Source: Delphinapterus leucas (taxonomy: Eukaryota > Chordata > Mammalia > Artiodactyla > Monodontidae). From it: DNA of 64,000 bases. The position numbers and the translations under genes were made by a program. The stretch is taken from contig NW_022098031.1 in NCBI RefSeq assembly GCF_002288925.2, forward strand, positions 5,575,371-5,639,370. The letters run 5' to 3'. The notes under the pieces are model-generated. The model made no database searches. It saw nothing but the letters and a program-made list of their open reading frames with translations, and was not told where the DNA came from. Positions 1-12,745 of this stretch are shown here, one piece after another; within the stretch, counting starts at the first letter, position 1; the number at the start of each line of letters is the position of its first letter.

Positions 1-339
1 TTTCATAACTTGATGCTGCTTTTATTTCCAAAAGAACAAATAAAAGGACATTACTAGTTTTTTGAATATTTCATATTGAGAAAAAACAAAAGGAGGGAAA
101 TAGGTACAAATATCACCTCTATTTTGTAAATGATGAAACTTAGTTTTTGAGAGGTTGAAACTTTTTTTTCCCAAGGTCAAACAGGTGGTAAACAGCAAAG
201 CTTCAATTGAAATGCTGGTTGAGCTCTCTTCAAAGTCCTTGTTAAAAATCATGCTATATATAGGCTTCTAATGCTTTTTTTATAAGGTAGAATTACTTCA
301 CTACTGTACTTTTATTTTCTCTTCTCATTTTTATGGGCC

Positions 340-1047
340 TTAAAAATAGACTTTATTTATCTTTGAGCAGTTTAGGTTTTCAGAAAAATTGAGCAGAAAG
401 TACAGAGAGTTCCCATATGCTTCTCCCCTCCTCTCTTCCCATTTCCACATCTTGCATTAAAGTGGTACATTTGTTACAATTGATGGACCAATATTGATAC
501 ATTATTATTATTTAAAGTCCTCAGTTCACACTTGCTCTTTGTGTTGTACATTCTACAGTTTTGACAAATATATGATGACATATATCCACCATTATAATAT
601 CACACAGAGTATATTCACTGTGCTAAAAATCCCCTATGCTCCATCTATTCATCCTTCCCTCCCTCCCCCTAACTCCTGGGACTATTGATCTTTTTACTCT
701 CTATATAGTTTGGCCTTTTAGCAATTTGCATTTAAGTTTCTTCCATGTCTTTTTCTGGTTTGATAGCTCATTTTAAAAATCATTGAATAATATTCCATCG
801 TACGCATGTACCACAGTTTATCCATTCACTTATTGAAGGATATCTTGGTAATTTCCAAGTTTTAGAAATAAAATAAAAGCTGATATAGGCATTCATGTAC
901 AGGCTTTTGCATGAACATATCTCATTCTTTATTTAGTTACTTTTTTTTTTTAACTTTAGCTGTTTTAACTTTAACTTTAACTTTTTTTTTTTTACTTTAG
1001 CTGTCCTAATGGATGTGAAGTACTATCTCGTGTTTTTGTTTTCTTGG
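340..1047 (-). mobile_element. L1 relic, minus strand, 3' UTR into end of ORF2
   Basis: The text resembles the L1 3' region read backwards: a block near 365-420 (gagcagaaagtacagag), 'ggtacatttgttacaattgatg', and 'aataatattccatcgta', whose reverse strand encodes a degraded MEYYSA ORF2 motif. The same family occurs again at 62925. Near 940-1003 the T-run plus 'actttagctg' unit is duplicated. It is interrupted at its right end by a SINE. Confidence 0.75.
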
Positions 1048-1350
1048 GTTTTTTAATTAATTGATTAATTTTTTGGCTGCGTTGGGTCTTCGTTGGTGGG
1101 CTTTCTCTATTTGCGGCAAGTGAGGGCTACTCTGTTGTGGTGCACGGGCTTATTGTGGCGGCTCCTTTTGTTGCATAGCATGGGCTCAAGGCACGCGGGT
1201 GTCAGTAATTGTGGCACGTGGGCTCAGTAGTTGTGATGCAGGGGCTTAGTTGTTCCGCATCATGTGGGATATTCCTGGACCAGGGCTTGAACCCATGTCC
1301 CCTGCATTGGCAGGCAGATTCTTAACCACTGAGCCACCAGGAAAGTCCCT
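1048..1350 (-). mobile_element. CHR-type SINE, long form, minus strand
   Basis: About 300 bp. The tRNA-derived head lies at the right end (reverse of GGGACTTTCCTGGTGGCTCA) and the tail starts 'ttttttggctgcgttgggtc'. It resembles the longer cetartiodactyl/cetacean tRNA-derived SINE and is more diverged than the short copies elsewhere in the window. I see no clear target duplication. Confidence 0.8.
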
Positions 1351-1351
1351 A

Positions 1352-2065
1352 GCTACTTATTTTTATTGAAGTACAGTGGATGTAAAATATTATATAAGTT
1401 CAGGTGTTTAATATAATGATTCACAATTTTTGAAGTTATACTCTATTTAGTTATTATAAAATATTGGCCATACTCCCTGTGTTGTACAATATGTCCTTGT
1501 AACTTATATTATACACAATGGTTTATACCTCTTAATCCCTTACCCCTACATTGCTCCTGTCCCGTTCCTCTCCCCACTGGTAACCACTAGTTTGTTCTCT
1601 ATATCTGTGACTCTGTTTCTTTTTTGTTATATTCATTAGTTTGTTGCATTTTTTGGATTTTACATATCAGTGATATCATACAATATTTGTCTTTCTGTCT
1701 GACTTATTTCACTAAGCATAATACCCTCCAAATCCATCCATGTTGTTGCAAATGGCAAAATTTCATTCTTTTTATGGCTGAGTAGTATTCCATTGTAGGT
1801 ATATGTATATATATATATTATATATCATACATATTATATATAATATATATATAATACATACATACATCACATCTTCTTTATCCATTCATCTGTTTATGGA
1901 CACTTAGGTTCCATCCATATCTTGGCAATTGTAAATAATGCTGCTATGAATATTGGGGCATATGTATCTTCAAATTAGTGTTTTTGGTTTTTTGAGATAT
2001 ATACCCAGGAGTGGAATTGCTTGGTCAAAAGGTAGTTCTATTTTTAGTTTTATATTTATATAAAT
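1352..2065 (-). mobile_element. L1 relic, minus strand, 3' end of element
   Basis: Starts with the L1 3' UTR read backwards ('ttattgaagtacagtgga', 'ggtaaccactagtttgttct') and continues into the ORF2 end ('ggctgagtagtattccattg', reverse of the MEYYSA codons). An AT-rich simple repeat has expanded at 1798-1870 at the position where other copies carry TG or TA runs. Confidence 0.8.
1798..1870. repeat. AT-rich simple repeat (TA/ATAC)n inside L1
   Basis: Irregular tatata/catacata run embedded in the L1 relic. The same L1 position carries a (TG)n run at 46072. Confidence 0.8.
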
Positions 2066-5000
2066 TAAATTATTCTCTATAATATTAAAGTGGAAATTCC
2101 TTAAAGGCCTGAAACTAATGAGGATATTATTTATGCACTAAACATTATGAGTTTCATTTGATTTTAAATTCATCTCTCAATCTATGAATTGCAGAATTTT
2201 TTCAAGTTCCTAAATCTGGGTAAACCCATTTCCTATGTGCTTAAGGATAGTAGGTTAATGATAGTAGGGATGAATATGTGCTTCTGCTACTTTTTCTTAT
2301 TCTTTTGTTGTTTACTACTCATCCTTTTTCTCCTGTAATTACATAATCACTTGCCTTTTGTCATTCAGTCTTTCTTCTGAAGAAATATACCATTTCTTTC
2401 TTTGATAAAGATCCTTTGAGTAACAAATTGACCATATGCTTTTTTCTCATACTCAACAAAAATATTTTATTTAATCACTTAGAACTGTAAGTGGACTTAG
2501 ACAATTTTTAGCAGAAGAATATCTTAAATGTTATGAGAAACGCAATGAATAAGGAAGATAAATACAGAGTTGCTCTGGTAGAAAGTGGGGAATTCACTGG
2601 GATTCTTTCCTATTTTCTCCACTTCCCCAAGTGGAGAAAATCTGTTCTTAAAATATTTTCTAAAGTCTGTTCCTAAAATATTTTCATGAAATATTAAATA
2701 ATGTAAATAATAAACTTTCCTACTACAGAACTTGAGTAGGCAGAAGGTAGTAATTTAAACCAGTGGTTCAGACTGGTTTGAACTTCCCCAAGTCTGTTCC
2801 TAAAATATTTTCATGAAATCAACAATATTAGAAAACATTAATCTAATTCATTCTTCTCATTTTGAATCTCCTATAAGCATGGGAAATGAAAGTTTATCTT
2901 TATTTCTAAAGGAAAATAAAATTGAGCTGAGCTGTTTGTGTTTGATTTGGTTGGAAGTGGTGTAACAGGAGTGCAAATTGTGGGATTTGTCCATTATGAT
3001 ATATGGAGAAAATTAAGGACTTCAGCCAAGCTGTAGACGGGCTGTTGTAGGGAGAGGGTGAAATCTGAATTCTATAGAGTCATCCATAACTTTACTATTT
3101 TACCAAAAGCCATTCTAAATTACTTTCTCAAGTAAATTACTTGAGCACCCCAATATTACTTGAAATAGATTCCTGTACCCATCCACATTACTATCTAATG
3201 GAATAAGAATAAAATATCATAATTATGGTAAGGAAGTAAAAATTAGGAAATTTTTAAAAAATCAAGGTTACTTGGTAGATTAAGCAAACAAATATTTAAG
3301 AACATGATTAGCTTCACTCATTCATTCCTTCAACAAATATTTATTAAGTGATTGCGGTTGAGGTCTTTGAGGGACTCTTATAAACAACATTAAAAATTTT
3401 TTTGTCCCAAAAAATAAGACAAAGAATGAATAGACAGAGATCCCAACATATTACCTCTAGTAGTATTAAAGGTGGAAATGGGGAATGTAGCTCATGTGCA
3501 AGGGCAAAATGGGTTTCCTAATACTGCATTCCAGAATTAGGCAGATTTACTGTCCTGTCATGGGATTGACTAGACCAGGCATTAAGTAGGAGTCATGTTT
3601 CCTGTGGGTTAGGTGGCTTTAGATAAAATAAAGAAACATTCATTCAGTGTAACAGGAGGAGACCCAAGTTTATATGTGTATAGCTGTAGCTAGGTTGCTG
3701 AATATGGTTGCATGAGGAGGTGGAATTTCTCTTTTGATTGCTTTCATTTTCTTTTTAGTAAAATAATATACCCAAACCATCAAACTGAGAGCAAGAAAGG
3801 AGAAGACACTAGAATAATAAAAGGAAGCAATAATAATTATTTGCGAAAGTAGAGGAATATAAGAGAGATTTGACTAGAGCCCGCACAGGCAACACAAAAT
3901 GTCAGAGTCCTGTTAAATTATTAAAAAATTCAAGACAGTGACAGCTTTGCAAAAAACCAAGCATGGTTCCTAAGTGTGGGCCTTGTGCAAATACACCCAT
4001 GCATTTTAAGGTGGCTAAAAGATTACAGTAGAATTGCCTGCCAGCACTGAGGAACAACTTAATGATTAAAATCATAAATTGGACATGAGAGCGGAAAGTA
4101 TGGTTGTGTAATTTTCTTTGTTAATGATCAGCTATAAATCATTCTCCATCCTTATATTTCTCCTTTACACTTCTTCTGTTATCTATAAATCAGAGATGAA
4201 TAAACACAGATCTTCCTTCAGTATATAAATGTGCTGACAATGTATAGTCCACTCTATGTGAAGCATGATGCCTTTAAGACTTTGTTCTATCAAGGGGACA
4301 TTAGGTGTTATTAATTTCTGGTTTTACCCATTGTTACTTTTAAAAGAGCTAGATGTTCCTAGACTGCATTGGTCTGTTTCCAAGCACAGCAGGTCACTTA
4401 TCCTCTATCTCATTGTAACTTCATTTTCTGTAATGTCTTTGCAGTGGGGATTTGCATTTGAGATAGAGAGATGCAGTAAGTCTTTATCACTGACCATTTC
4501 TGTTGACAGAGTTTTTATTTGATTATTGTTCCCACATCAGGGCTGTTATGAGGACACATGTAGCTAATTAATCTTTATCAGTTCTGATTCAATTAAAACT
4601 TCCTGGAAACTTCTCAATGTCTGCTTGAATTGCCCTTATGGAAACCTTGCTGTTAGAAAGGTGAAAGTTCTTGCTGAACAGAAACAAGGATTTTATGAGT
4701 CAGACATTTCCCTGGATAAGAGAAGGGTTATATATATAATTGATTTAAATGAGAAGGCAAAATATTACTGAACATAATTATGAAGGGGTGGAGGAGACTT
4801 TTGCTATTCAGGTTCAACTTTTAAGCTAAGACAATATGAGAATAGGTGTATTTCTTTATAAGCAGACAAGAGGAGAATAATTCTGCTATATCACCTTGAA
4901 CAAATAGGCTGTTACTTCACTCAACTTGAGAATGACAATTCATTCAACTATGTATTATCTTGGTAGCAATGTGTTTTGGTGGCCCATTCATAAAATATTA

Positions 5001-7029
5001 GTTGATGGAATATTTGATGTTAGTATAGATGGAATAGATAACTTTTTATTTTTAATATGTAATTTCTGTATGTTTAAATTTTATTTAATTGAAAAATCAA
5101 AAGACAACTTTAAAAGAAAAATCATATTTAACTTTACTTTTAACGAGCAGAAAGTTGTACCCACCCCACCCAAACTGTGAACTAGTCACTAAATGGAAGC
5201 AGGACTGGTATTCTGAACCTTAACCCAACTGGGGGGCAAGAGTTTGCTTTTTTGTGAACTGGAAAATAACTAAAATTTTAAAAGGAGGACCTAATAAAAC
5301 ACTACACTGAGATTATGCATTATTATACATTCAAAATGTACTAAACTGCACTCTTAAAGCGGAACCTTCTAGTAAAGCAGCCTCGCATTATCGGTTTCTT
5401 GCTGGTCAGTACATATATGTTTACTAACTGGAAATAAGGATTATAAATTAATCTTTTTCAGAAAAGCTTGAACCTTTTACGGGTAACCATGGGTCTTAGT
5501 TGCCACTGGTCATTTAAATTAAAGCAAAATTAGTGCAATAAGCTCTAGTCAATGTCAAGTTGTGCTGGGTTCTCCATACCTAGGAGGCCGTGCTGTCAAT
5601 TAAGTATCTTTGACAACTTCATTAGCCCTTTTAATTTAAGAATAATTTACTTTTATTATGTTGTCGTCTATACTTCTAGATGAAATTAGTGCTTCTATCC
5701 CTGAGTAAACTAAAAAAGAGCTTCAAGTTTTTTAATCTTCCACAAATCCATGGGTGACCAATCAGTGGTGAAAAGGTCTAAAGAATAGATGTTGCATCTG
5801 GAGAAATCAGGCTTGTTGGGCCATTAGCTTCTTACAGAGATTGATTTTTCACAAACACATGAGAGAAGGAATGTATTTTAACATAATTTTTTCTTTTTAT
5901 GGACATAAACTGATCCTGTAACATGCAGAGTTGACACTACTGAGACAATTGTTATGGTGAAAAAAGAGAACAAATTTTAAAAGAAGACTTTCCTGAATTT
6001 CATTTAATTTATGAATTGCTGCCATTCCATCCAAATATGCACATTTCTTTTTATGTTTATTGTTGCCAAAGTATTTTGGATCTATGAATTCATAAAATGA
6101 TATAAAGGAACAATTTCAATTGCTGTATTGGTTTCTTTCCATTCCCTATCCTCATTTTTTTTTTGAGGTTTCAAGTATAGGGGAAGGAACAGTTAGCTAT
6201 TCAACCAATTAAAAAAACTGAGGGTCAAATTACAACCACATACTGGATTCATGACCTTTTAAAGTTAGCGTCATTCTTGTGATAAAGATGTGTGACGAAC
6301 TGATTGAACAATATATGCAAGAATGACTTCTGGCATATGATAAGCTTATCCACATATTAGGTTTAATTGTGAGCATAGCTATTAATTTGTGCCTTTTATT
6401 CAAAGAATGTTTTCCTCAGGACTAAATGTAATATTTGGTATGTGTTTCCTTTAGAGACTGTGACAGAAATATGAAGAGGTAAGGGAAGGGAAGATTGACA
6501 ATTATTCTTTTGTTTTCCTTAACCATACTATTTTAATTTTTTATCATTATTGTTTAGAGTTTTGTGCAACTGATTATCATAATCATCACTTTCCCGAGGG
6601 AGAGTCTCATTTTTCAGGAATAGATGTCTTTGTTCAATTTGCCTTGAAGATATTTATACAAGTTGTCATCAATGAATTTTAATGCAAACTTGAGTAAAAT
6701 ATATTTGAATATGTTTGCAAGGCAATGAAAAGTAAGCTTTCCCTCCAGAGAAGTGCTACACTTACACTGATTAAGATACTTTTACAAATAAATTTACGTT
6801 GGATATATAAGCAACAGTCTGTTTTCCTATTTAAACTATCAAAACTTTGTCAAGAAAATTTGAAAACCAGATCTGTTATGCTACAGGGTAATTATGCATG
6901 CTGACTATATCCTAAAGTAAGGACTTCCAATTGTTCAGTGTGATTTAGAGGAGAGGATGGAGATGGGCCACGTGGCCTTTCGTCTGCCTTTGGCTTTGTC
7001 ATTTAATTTCTTTCGCTCTAAAAAATATA
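2066..7029. other. Unique AT-rich intron
   Basis: No gene and no transposon I can name with confidence. A dispersed duplication lies at 2621-2819, and 3300-3350 has an 'attcattccttcaacaaatatttatt' tract typical of an L2 or MIR remnant. The remainder shows nothing recognisable. Confidence 0.6.
2621..2819 (+). repeat. Local duplication of a 38-bp block with internal deletion
   Basis: The 30 bases at 2663-2692 recur exactly at 2790-2819, and the 12 bases acttccccaagt at 2621-2632 recur at 2782-2793 directly joined to the 30-mer through a shared AAGT. A further partial copy (tctgttcttaaaatattttc) lies at 2641-2660. Confidence 0.85.
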
Positions 7030-7200
7030 GTGCGGTGTTTTTAAATTTTGAATACCTAGGAGTTATCTGAGGAGATTGTTAAAATGCAGATCAGGCACTG
7101 CCTCCAGAATTCAAATTCTCCAAGGCATTTGTATTTCAAACAAGCATTTCAGGTGGATCTGATACAGTTGATCCAAGGAGCACATTTTGAGGCACATGAT
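7030..7200 (+). mobile_element. MER5-type hAT DNA transposon relic
   Basis: The order 'gttaaaatgcagatc', 'ctccagaattcaaattctcc', 'aagcatttcaggtg', 'gagcacattttgaggca' follows the non-autonomous MER5 (hAT-Charlie) consensus. It is diverged and its ends are not sharp. Confidence 0.6.
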
Positions 7201-7380
7201 ATAACGAAATAATGTTGGTATTTGAGGGAAATCATACAAAAGGGCAACATGTACATTATTTCCCTCAATTAGCTAGTAACCACAATTGAGTTGTTGAACA
7301 TATGCCATAAATGACAAAATAATTGAGATCTTATAAGTTCTGTCTTATAACCAAAGTGGATAGTATTTGCATATATCTTT

Positions 7381-7583
7381 TTTTTTTTTTTGCGGTACGC
7401 AGGCCTCTCACTGTTGTGGCCTCTCCCGTTGCGGAGCATAGGCTCCGGACGCGCAGGCTCAGCGGCCATGGCTCACGGGCTCAGCTGCTCCGCGGCATGC
7501 GGGATCCTCCCCGACCGGGGCACAAACCCGTGTGCCCTGCATTGGCCCGCGGACTCCCAACCAGTGCGCCACCAGGGAAGCCC
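7381..7583 (-). mobile_element. CHR-type SINE, short form, minus strand
   Basis: About 200 bp with a T-run then gcggtacgc on the left (reverse of the A-tail) and gccaccagggaagccc on the right (head). Imperfect target duplications tgcatatatcttt (7368-7380) and tgcatataccttt (7584-7596) flank it. Open frames inside are SINE artefacts. Confidence 0.93.
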
Positions 7584-7596
7584 TGCATATACCTTT

Positions 7597-8103
7597 AAAA
7601 AAATTTTTTTTAACATCTTTATTGGAGTATAATTGCTTTACAATGGTGTGTTAGTTTCTGCTGTATAACAAAGTGAATCAGCTATACATATACATATACA
7701 TATATCCCCATATCCCCTCACTCTTGCGCCTCCCTCCCACCCTCCCCATCCTAGGTGGTCACAAAGCACTGATCTTACCTCCCTGTGCTATGCAGCTGCT
7801 TCCCACTAGCTATCTGTTTTACATCTGGTAGTGTATATATGTCCATGCCACTCTCTCACTTCGTCCCAGCTTACCCTTCCCTCTCCATGTGTCAAGTCCA
7901 TTCTCTATGTCTGCGTCTTTATTTCTGTCCTGCTCCTAGGTTCTTCAGAACCTTTTTTTTTTTTTTTTAGATTCCATATATATGTGTTAGCATACGGTAT
8001 CTGTTTTTCTCTTTCTGACTTACATCACTCTGTATGACAGATTCTAGGTCCATCCACCTCACTACAAATAACTCAATTTTGTTTCTTTTTATGGCTGAGT
8101 AAT
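7597..8103 (-). mobile_element. L1 relic, minus strand, 3' UTR to ORF2 end
   Basis: Begins 'taacatctttattggagtat', passes 'gctgtataacaaagtgaatc' and 'ccctgtgctatgcagctgc', and ends in the ORF2 tail 'tttatggctgagtaat'. It is typical of cetartiodactyl L1 3' sequence in reverse. The SINE at 7381 landed at its 3' edge. Confidence 0.85.
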
Positions 8104-8650
8104 AAAGGACACAACTTTATATTTACCTACAGTCCTTATGGCATTCTGTTCTGTTATGGTTCTCAAAAATAACCATAAATATTTTTACCACCAGTGAGAG
8201 AGGATTCTCCACATATTCTAACAACTTCTAAACTTTGTTTCAAAAACAAAATGAAACAAACACAAACACATAGTTTGCATTATAGAAACTGAAGACCTTT
8301 TAATTAGAGTAACTTAATACTTGACTTTACACCTATTTTTTATGAGGATAAAAGTTCTATTTTAAGGACCTCTTATTTTATAAATTGCTTTTTAAGCATT
8401 TTTTAATGTTTTTTCAAAATAAGACTGTTGTGTGAGGAAAGCTGAGATTCAAGAGGATTCACTTGCTAGGACAGCCTCACAAAGATGTTACGATCTTTCA
8501 GCAAATTTGATGCTTTTGTTAATAACAAGTTGCCTTTATTAAATCAAAAGGCAGCTATTTCATTAATGACTGTTCCTAAATTGTTGCTGCATGAAGAGCT
8601 AAAAAAAATAAACTCAAAGAATTAAAAAGCTCAAATGAAAGTGAAGAATG
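8104..8650. other. Unique intron
   Basis: AT-rich sequence between two L1 fragments. Nothing recognised. Confidence 0.5.
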
Positions 8651-8985
8651 AAAATTGGTGAAGGTTGTCAAAAGGTACAAACTTCCAGTTATAAGAAAAA
8701 TAAGTACTAAGGATGTAATGTACAACACACGATTAATATAATTAACACTGCTGTATATTATATGTGAAAGTTGTTAAGAGAGTAAATCCTAAGAGTTTTC
8801 ATCACAAGGGAACAATATTATTTTCTATTTTTTTAATGTTGTGTCTATATGAGATGATGGTGTTCACTATACTCATTGTGGTATCATTTCATGATGTATA
8901 TAAGTCAAACCATTATGCTGTACACCTGAAACTTCTATAGTGCTCTATGTCAATTTTATCTCAATAAAACTGGAAGAAACAGAAA
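8651..8985 (+). mobile_element. L1 3' end, plus strand
   Basis: Sense copy of the L1 3' UTR: 'aaaggtacaaacttccagtt', 'gttgttaagagagtaaatcc', 'atgctgtacacctgaaactt', ending 'tatctcaataaaactggaag' and an A-rich tail. It is the opposite orientation of the same family seen at 19254-20222. Confidence 0.8.
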
Positions 8986-9450
8986 AGAATGAAGATTTAG
9001 ATAAGCCTTATAGTAACAATATTCCAGTCATTTTTATTTAGTAGTAATGTGGTAACATTACCAACTGGATAGACTCGGTATTGTAATGTGTCTGAGCGCA
9101 TGCAGGCTTCAGATCTTTGCATCAAGAGGTAGATGAAGTACAATGAAAATTTTTGCACTAAATTCAGAAATCTTATAAAAACAATTTAAAGTCATTTATA
9201 GCATTAGGCTTCAACAGCCTTTGAGTAAACTTTTAGTAGTAATGAGAAGGTCATTGGTATCCTGAGGCTACACCCTAGTGATACGATTGGCCATGGCAAG
9301 TGCATGGTGCCTTGTCTGACCTATTTTTCTTCACCAGTGAAATGAAACATAGGGATCTTTAGCAATTTGTCTATGCAGACTTCTTCGAAAATGCAACCAG
9401 AAATGTGGAGGTTAGAGCCAAATGAATGATGATGTTGAAGATGATGATGA
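8986..9450. other. Unique intron
   Basis: No gene. A small (GAT)n run lies at 9427-9450 next to the nested tandem repeat. Confidence 0.5.
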
Positions 9451-9569
9451 TATAAACAGCAGCAATTTGTTACGTGGCTTAATTTTAAGCTCTATAAACA
9501 GCAGCAATTTGTTACGTGGCTTAATTTTAAGCTCTAAATTATCCCTAATTTTAAGCTCTAAATTATCCC
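9451..9569 (+). repeat. Nested tandem duplications (42 bp x2 then 24 bp x2)
   Basis: A 42-base unit at 9451-9492 repeats exactly at 9493-9534. A 24-base unit at 9522-9545, which begins inside the second 42-mer, repeats exactly at 9546-9569. The resulting open frame repeats INSSNLLRGLILSS but has no coding support. Confidence 0.95.
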
Positions 9570-9587
9570 TGAAAGTAAATATTCTTT

Positions 9588-9846
9588 TTTTAAAAAAATT
9601 ATTTATTTATTTATTTATTGGCTGCGTCGGGTCTTAGTTGCGGCACCCGGGATCTTTTGTTGCGGTGTGTGGGCTTCTCTCTAGCTTTGGTGCACTGGCT
9701 CCAGAGCACGTGGGCTCTGTAGTTGTGGTGTGCGGGCTTAGTTACCCCCGCGGTATGTGGGATCTTAGCTCCCCGACCAGGGATGGAACTGGCGTCCCCT
9801 ACATTGCAAGACCAATTCTTAACCACTGGACCACCAGGGAAGTCCT
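9588..9846 (-). mobile_element. CHR-type SINE, long form, minus strand
   Basis: T-rich (TTTA)n left end, 'ggctgcgtcgggtcttagtt', and head at right (ccaccagggaagtcct). Exact 13-bp target duplications gtaaatattcttt at 9575-9587 and 9847-9859. It lies just after the tandem duplications. Confidence 0.92.
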
Positions 9847-10019
9847 GTAAATATTCTTTCCCTCACTTTATGACAGAAGAACTGAGGGTCACAAAGATTA
9901 AAGACCTTGAACTTATTTTCAGGTATTTGGAAAAGGTTTCAAAATATGCCAACAGGGGTCACCAAGCCATTGTCAGGGGCAGCAGTAGCATGTGTAATGG
10001 TTTATGAAGTTCCTTAAAG

Positions 10020-10460
10020 CTATGCTCAGGAGTTTGCCTTTCATTTTGTAGTTGGATCTGTCATATTATCTGTGTTCTAGTAAGGCTCCTGTGGCTTTTG
10101 TTTGGAAGATAGATTAAAGTGAGAAAAAGGTTGATAAGAGTGCATGACAGTAGAGAGGAGGAAAAGACAAAAAAGAATTACGTGATTGAAGAAATAGCGC
10201 CGTGACCATTTTAGAGATATGAAGAGAGGAAGAGGAAGAAATCAGAGACATGATTTTGAAGATTATGTTGACATGGCTGTGGAGATGGTGGTACCATAAA
10301 CATAAATAGAGGAAGAAGGGAAACAGAAACCTTGGAGAACTGTGTATGGCAGATAAGTAGAGTTTCCAAAAGCAATGAGTTTGAGGATATTTAGAAACTT
10401 CTGGCAGATATGTCAGGCTATTGAAATGAGGATTTGGAGCTCCTTATAAGGTAGTATTCA
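10020..10460 (+). repeat. Ancient interspersed repeat relic, family not assigned
   Basis: The purine-rich order 'ctcaggagtttgcctttcat', 'ggctcctgtggcttttg', 'gaaatagcgccgtgacc', 'ggagatggtggtacc' resembles an old mammalian repeat also seen near 36.5 and 40.0 kb. It is strongly diverged, and I cannot assign it to a family by eye. Confidence 0.35.
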
Positions 10461-12360
10461 AAACCTCCCTGGTTTATTAATAATGACACTATATTATTTA
10501 AAAAATCCATTGTCATTTATTAGAAAGTCACAAACTGGACTTTTATGCATGGAAAAGTGAAAGCTAAAAATAGTTGATTCTAAATCCTATTTAGTGGCTC
10601 TCCAATAGCTGTTTCATATCTGCACTTCCCTATATGGCAGCCACTAAGCACATGTATTTACTGACTACTTGAAACATGGCTGGTGAGAGTGAATTTTAAA
10701 TTTTATGTACTATATTAAATATCTTATTTATAAATTTAGATATTTATAATTTATATTCATAATGTATAAATCTAGATATTTTATCCATATTTTAAGCACA
10801 TATTTAAATCTAAAACAGAGTGCATTATTAACAATTTGTAGACGACAATTCCATTTGCAATATTCCACCAAATTCATCACTGATAAGGAAAATGGAAAAA
10901 AGTGCCCAGTTAAATGTAAAATTGTTAAATGTTGCATGTTCTTTTAGCTGCACATCTCCCATTGACATTAATGAAACCTGTAGGTAAAACAGTGTTCAAT
11001 GTTTTAAAATTCATAAATTGTACTTTAAATCTACCTAGGTTGCATTTTTATTTCCCTAGTTTCACTATAATTAAGATAATCTTTCAAAGCAGAGCCCAAT
11101 TCAATTACTGATGCAACTAGAGTCTATTTTATAGTTATATTACATAGAGTTCTAATAGAAGATATCAATTTAGGAGTATGACATAGTGAATGTTGAGAAT
11201 ACAATGGCAGTTTCTTATTTAACATAAAAGATTATGCATTGATGGACTGCAGATTAAATATATTCCTTTAGTGTGTTACAGCAGAATTATATAGGCACTT
11301 AATTTTCAGTAGAATATTAACAGAGAAAATAAATCACCAGGATGTACCCAATCTCTGTTCACTTTTTTCTTTTGCAATTAAAAATATCTATATCTATATC
11401 TATGTCTATATCAATGGAATGCTGACATAGAGTATAAAGATGTATCCTTAACTTATAATCAGTTAAGTAGTCAGTCTTCCAGAATTAGCAAATTAAGCTC
11501 TTTGGGCTTCCATTCGAAAGATATCACATTTTTTTGCTTGCTCTAGCCTTTACATACTGTATCTTTGTTATGGGGTGGCGGAAGCTATTATCTAGCTACT
11601 GAGAGCAAAGTGTTCTGTTTCAGACACATTTAGGTTTGTGATTCAGCACTGTTGTTTACTAGTGGACTTAGACAAATTATTTCCTTGCAAGGTTATTTTG
11701 AGGTATAATGGAAATGTATGTTTGAATCCAGTGACACATTTCACGTTTTCTTTTTTTCATTCTCTACAGTTTTTACTTTGAATTTCTGTGAATGAGAGCA
11801 AGCACTTAAATTGGGAAGTAATGAGTGTGGAAGCTTCTACATTTTCAAAAACTCTCTAGTCCCCCGTCCTGATCTTTCTTTTCCTCTCTCATGTCCAATG
11901 CTGTAGAATTTTTCATTAGTTTATGTAGATTTTTAATTAAATTATATTTAATTCCATAGCATCTTCATCAGTCTTTATAAAATTTAATTGAATTATGAAT
12001 TTACAATAATAAGGAAAATTTGCAAAAACAGCACTGCAGACTAATGCAGAGAGTACTTGGAGAGCATACAAATTTTCTGGCATGTATGGAGGGCATGGGT
12101 GTACTTGTAGAGTAGGCATGTAATTTATCATCCATGCCTAGAAGCTTTTGAGAGTAAAAGAAAATATAAATTATGACAGTCCTGGACAAACTGAGGCCTA
12201 TGATTACCATAGTTAGAGGGTGTGTCACTAGCCATGCTGTTTGGATCCTTTGATCAGCTCATATGTTTTACACAAAGAACAGAATTTTTGGTTAATCTAG
12301 GCTATTAATTAATTAGAGGTTAAGAGAGCTTCCACTTTAACTTTATGCTTGTGCAATATA
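10461..12360. other. Unique AT-rich intron
   Basis: No gene or named repeat. A short (TATC)-like run lies at 11383-11412. Confidence 0.55.
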
Positions 12361-12520
12361 TTAAGAGTTCACATTTACTGAGCTCATATTATAGACCTGA
12401 CACCAGGTGAAATGCTCTCATGCATTACCTCATTAAATTCTCAAAGCTTATGGGATAAATTATTTTTACTTACATTTCACAGATGTGGAAATTGAAACTT
12501 AGAACTTCATCTTTGTACAA
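12361..12520 (+). mobile_element. MIR SINE relic
   Basis: 'catttactgagctcatatta', 'cattacctcattaaattctc', 'tttcacagatgtggaaattg' follow the MIR core in order. Diverged, as expected for this old family. Confidence 0.65.
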
Positions 12521-12544
12521 TTTGCTAAATTCCATTGATTTCAC

Positions 12545-12745
12545 TATATGCCAGACAGTGTGCTAAACACTTATGTTCATTGCCTCATTTAATCCTCATA
12601 ATTATCCTATTGGATCAATAGTGTTTTAACCTCCAGTTCACAGGTGAGAGATAAAAATGCTGCCCAATGTTATACAGCTGATAAGTGTCATAGACTGGAT
12701 ATAAACCCAGATCCACCAAATTAAAAGCCTGTCACTCAATTATTA
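12545..12745 (+). mobile_element. MIR SINE relic, second copy
   Basis: 'atgccagacagtgtgctaaa', 'gcctcatttaatcctcataa', 'tatacagctgataagtg', 'ataaacccagatc' match the MIR core. It lies 25 bases after another MIR relic in the same orientation. Confidence 0.7.
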
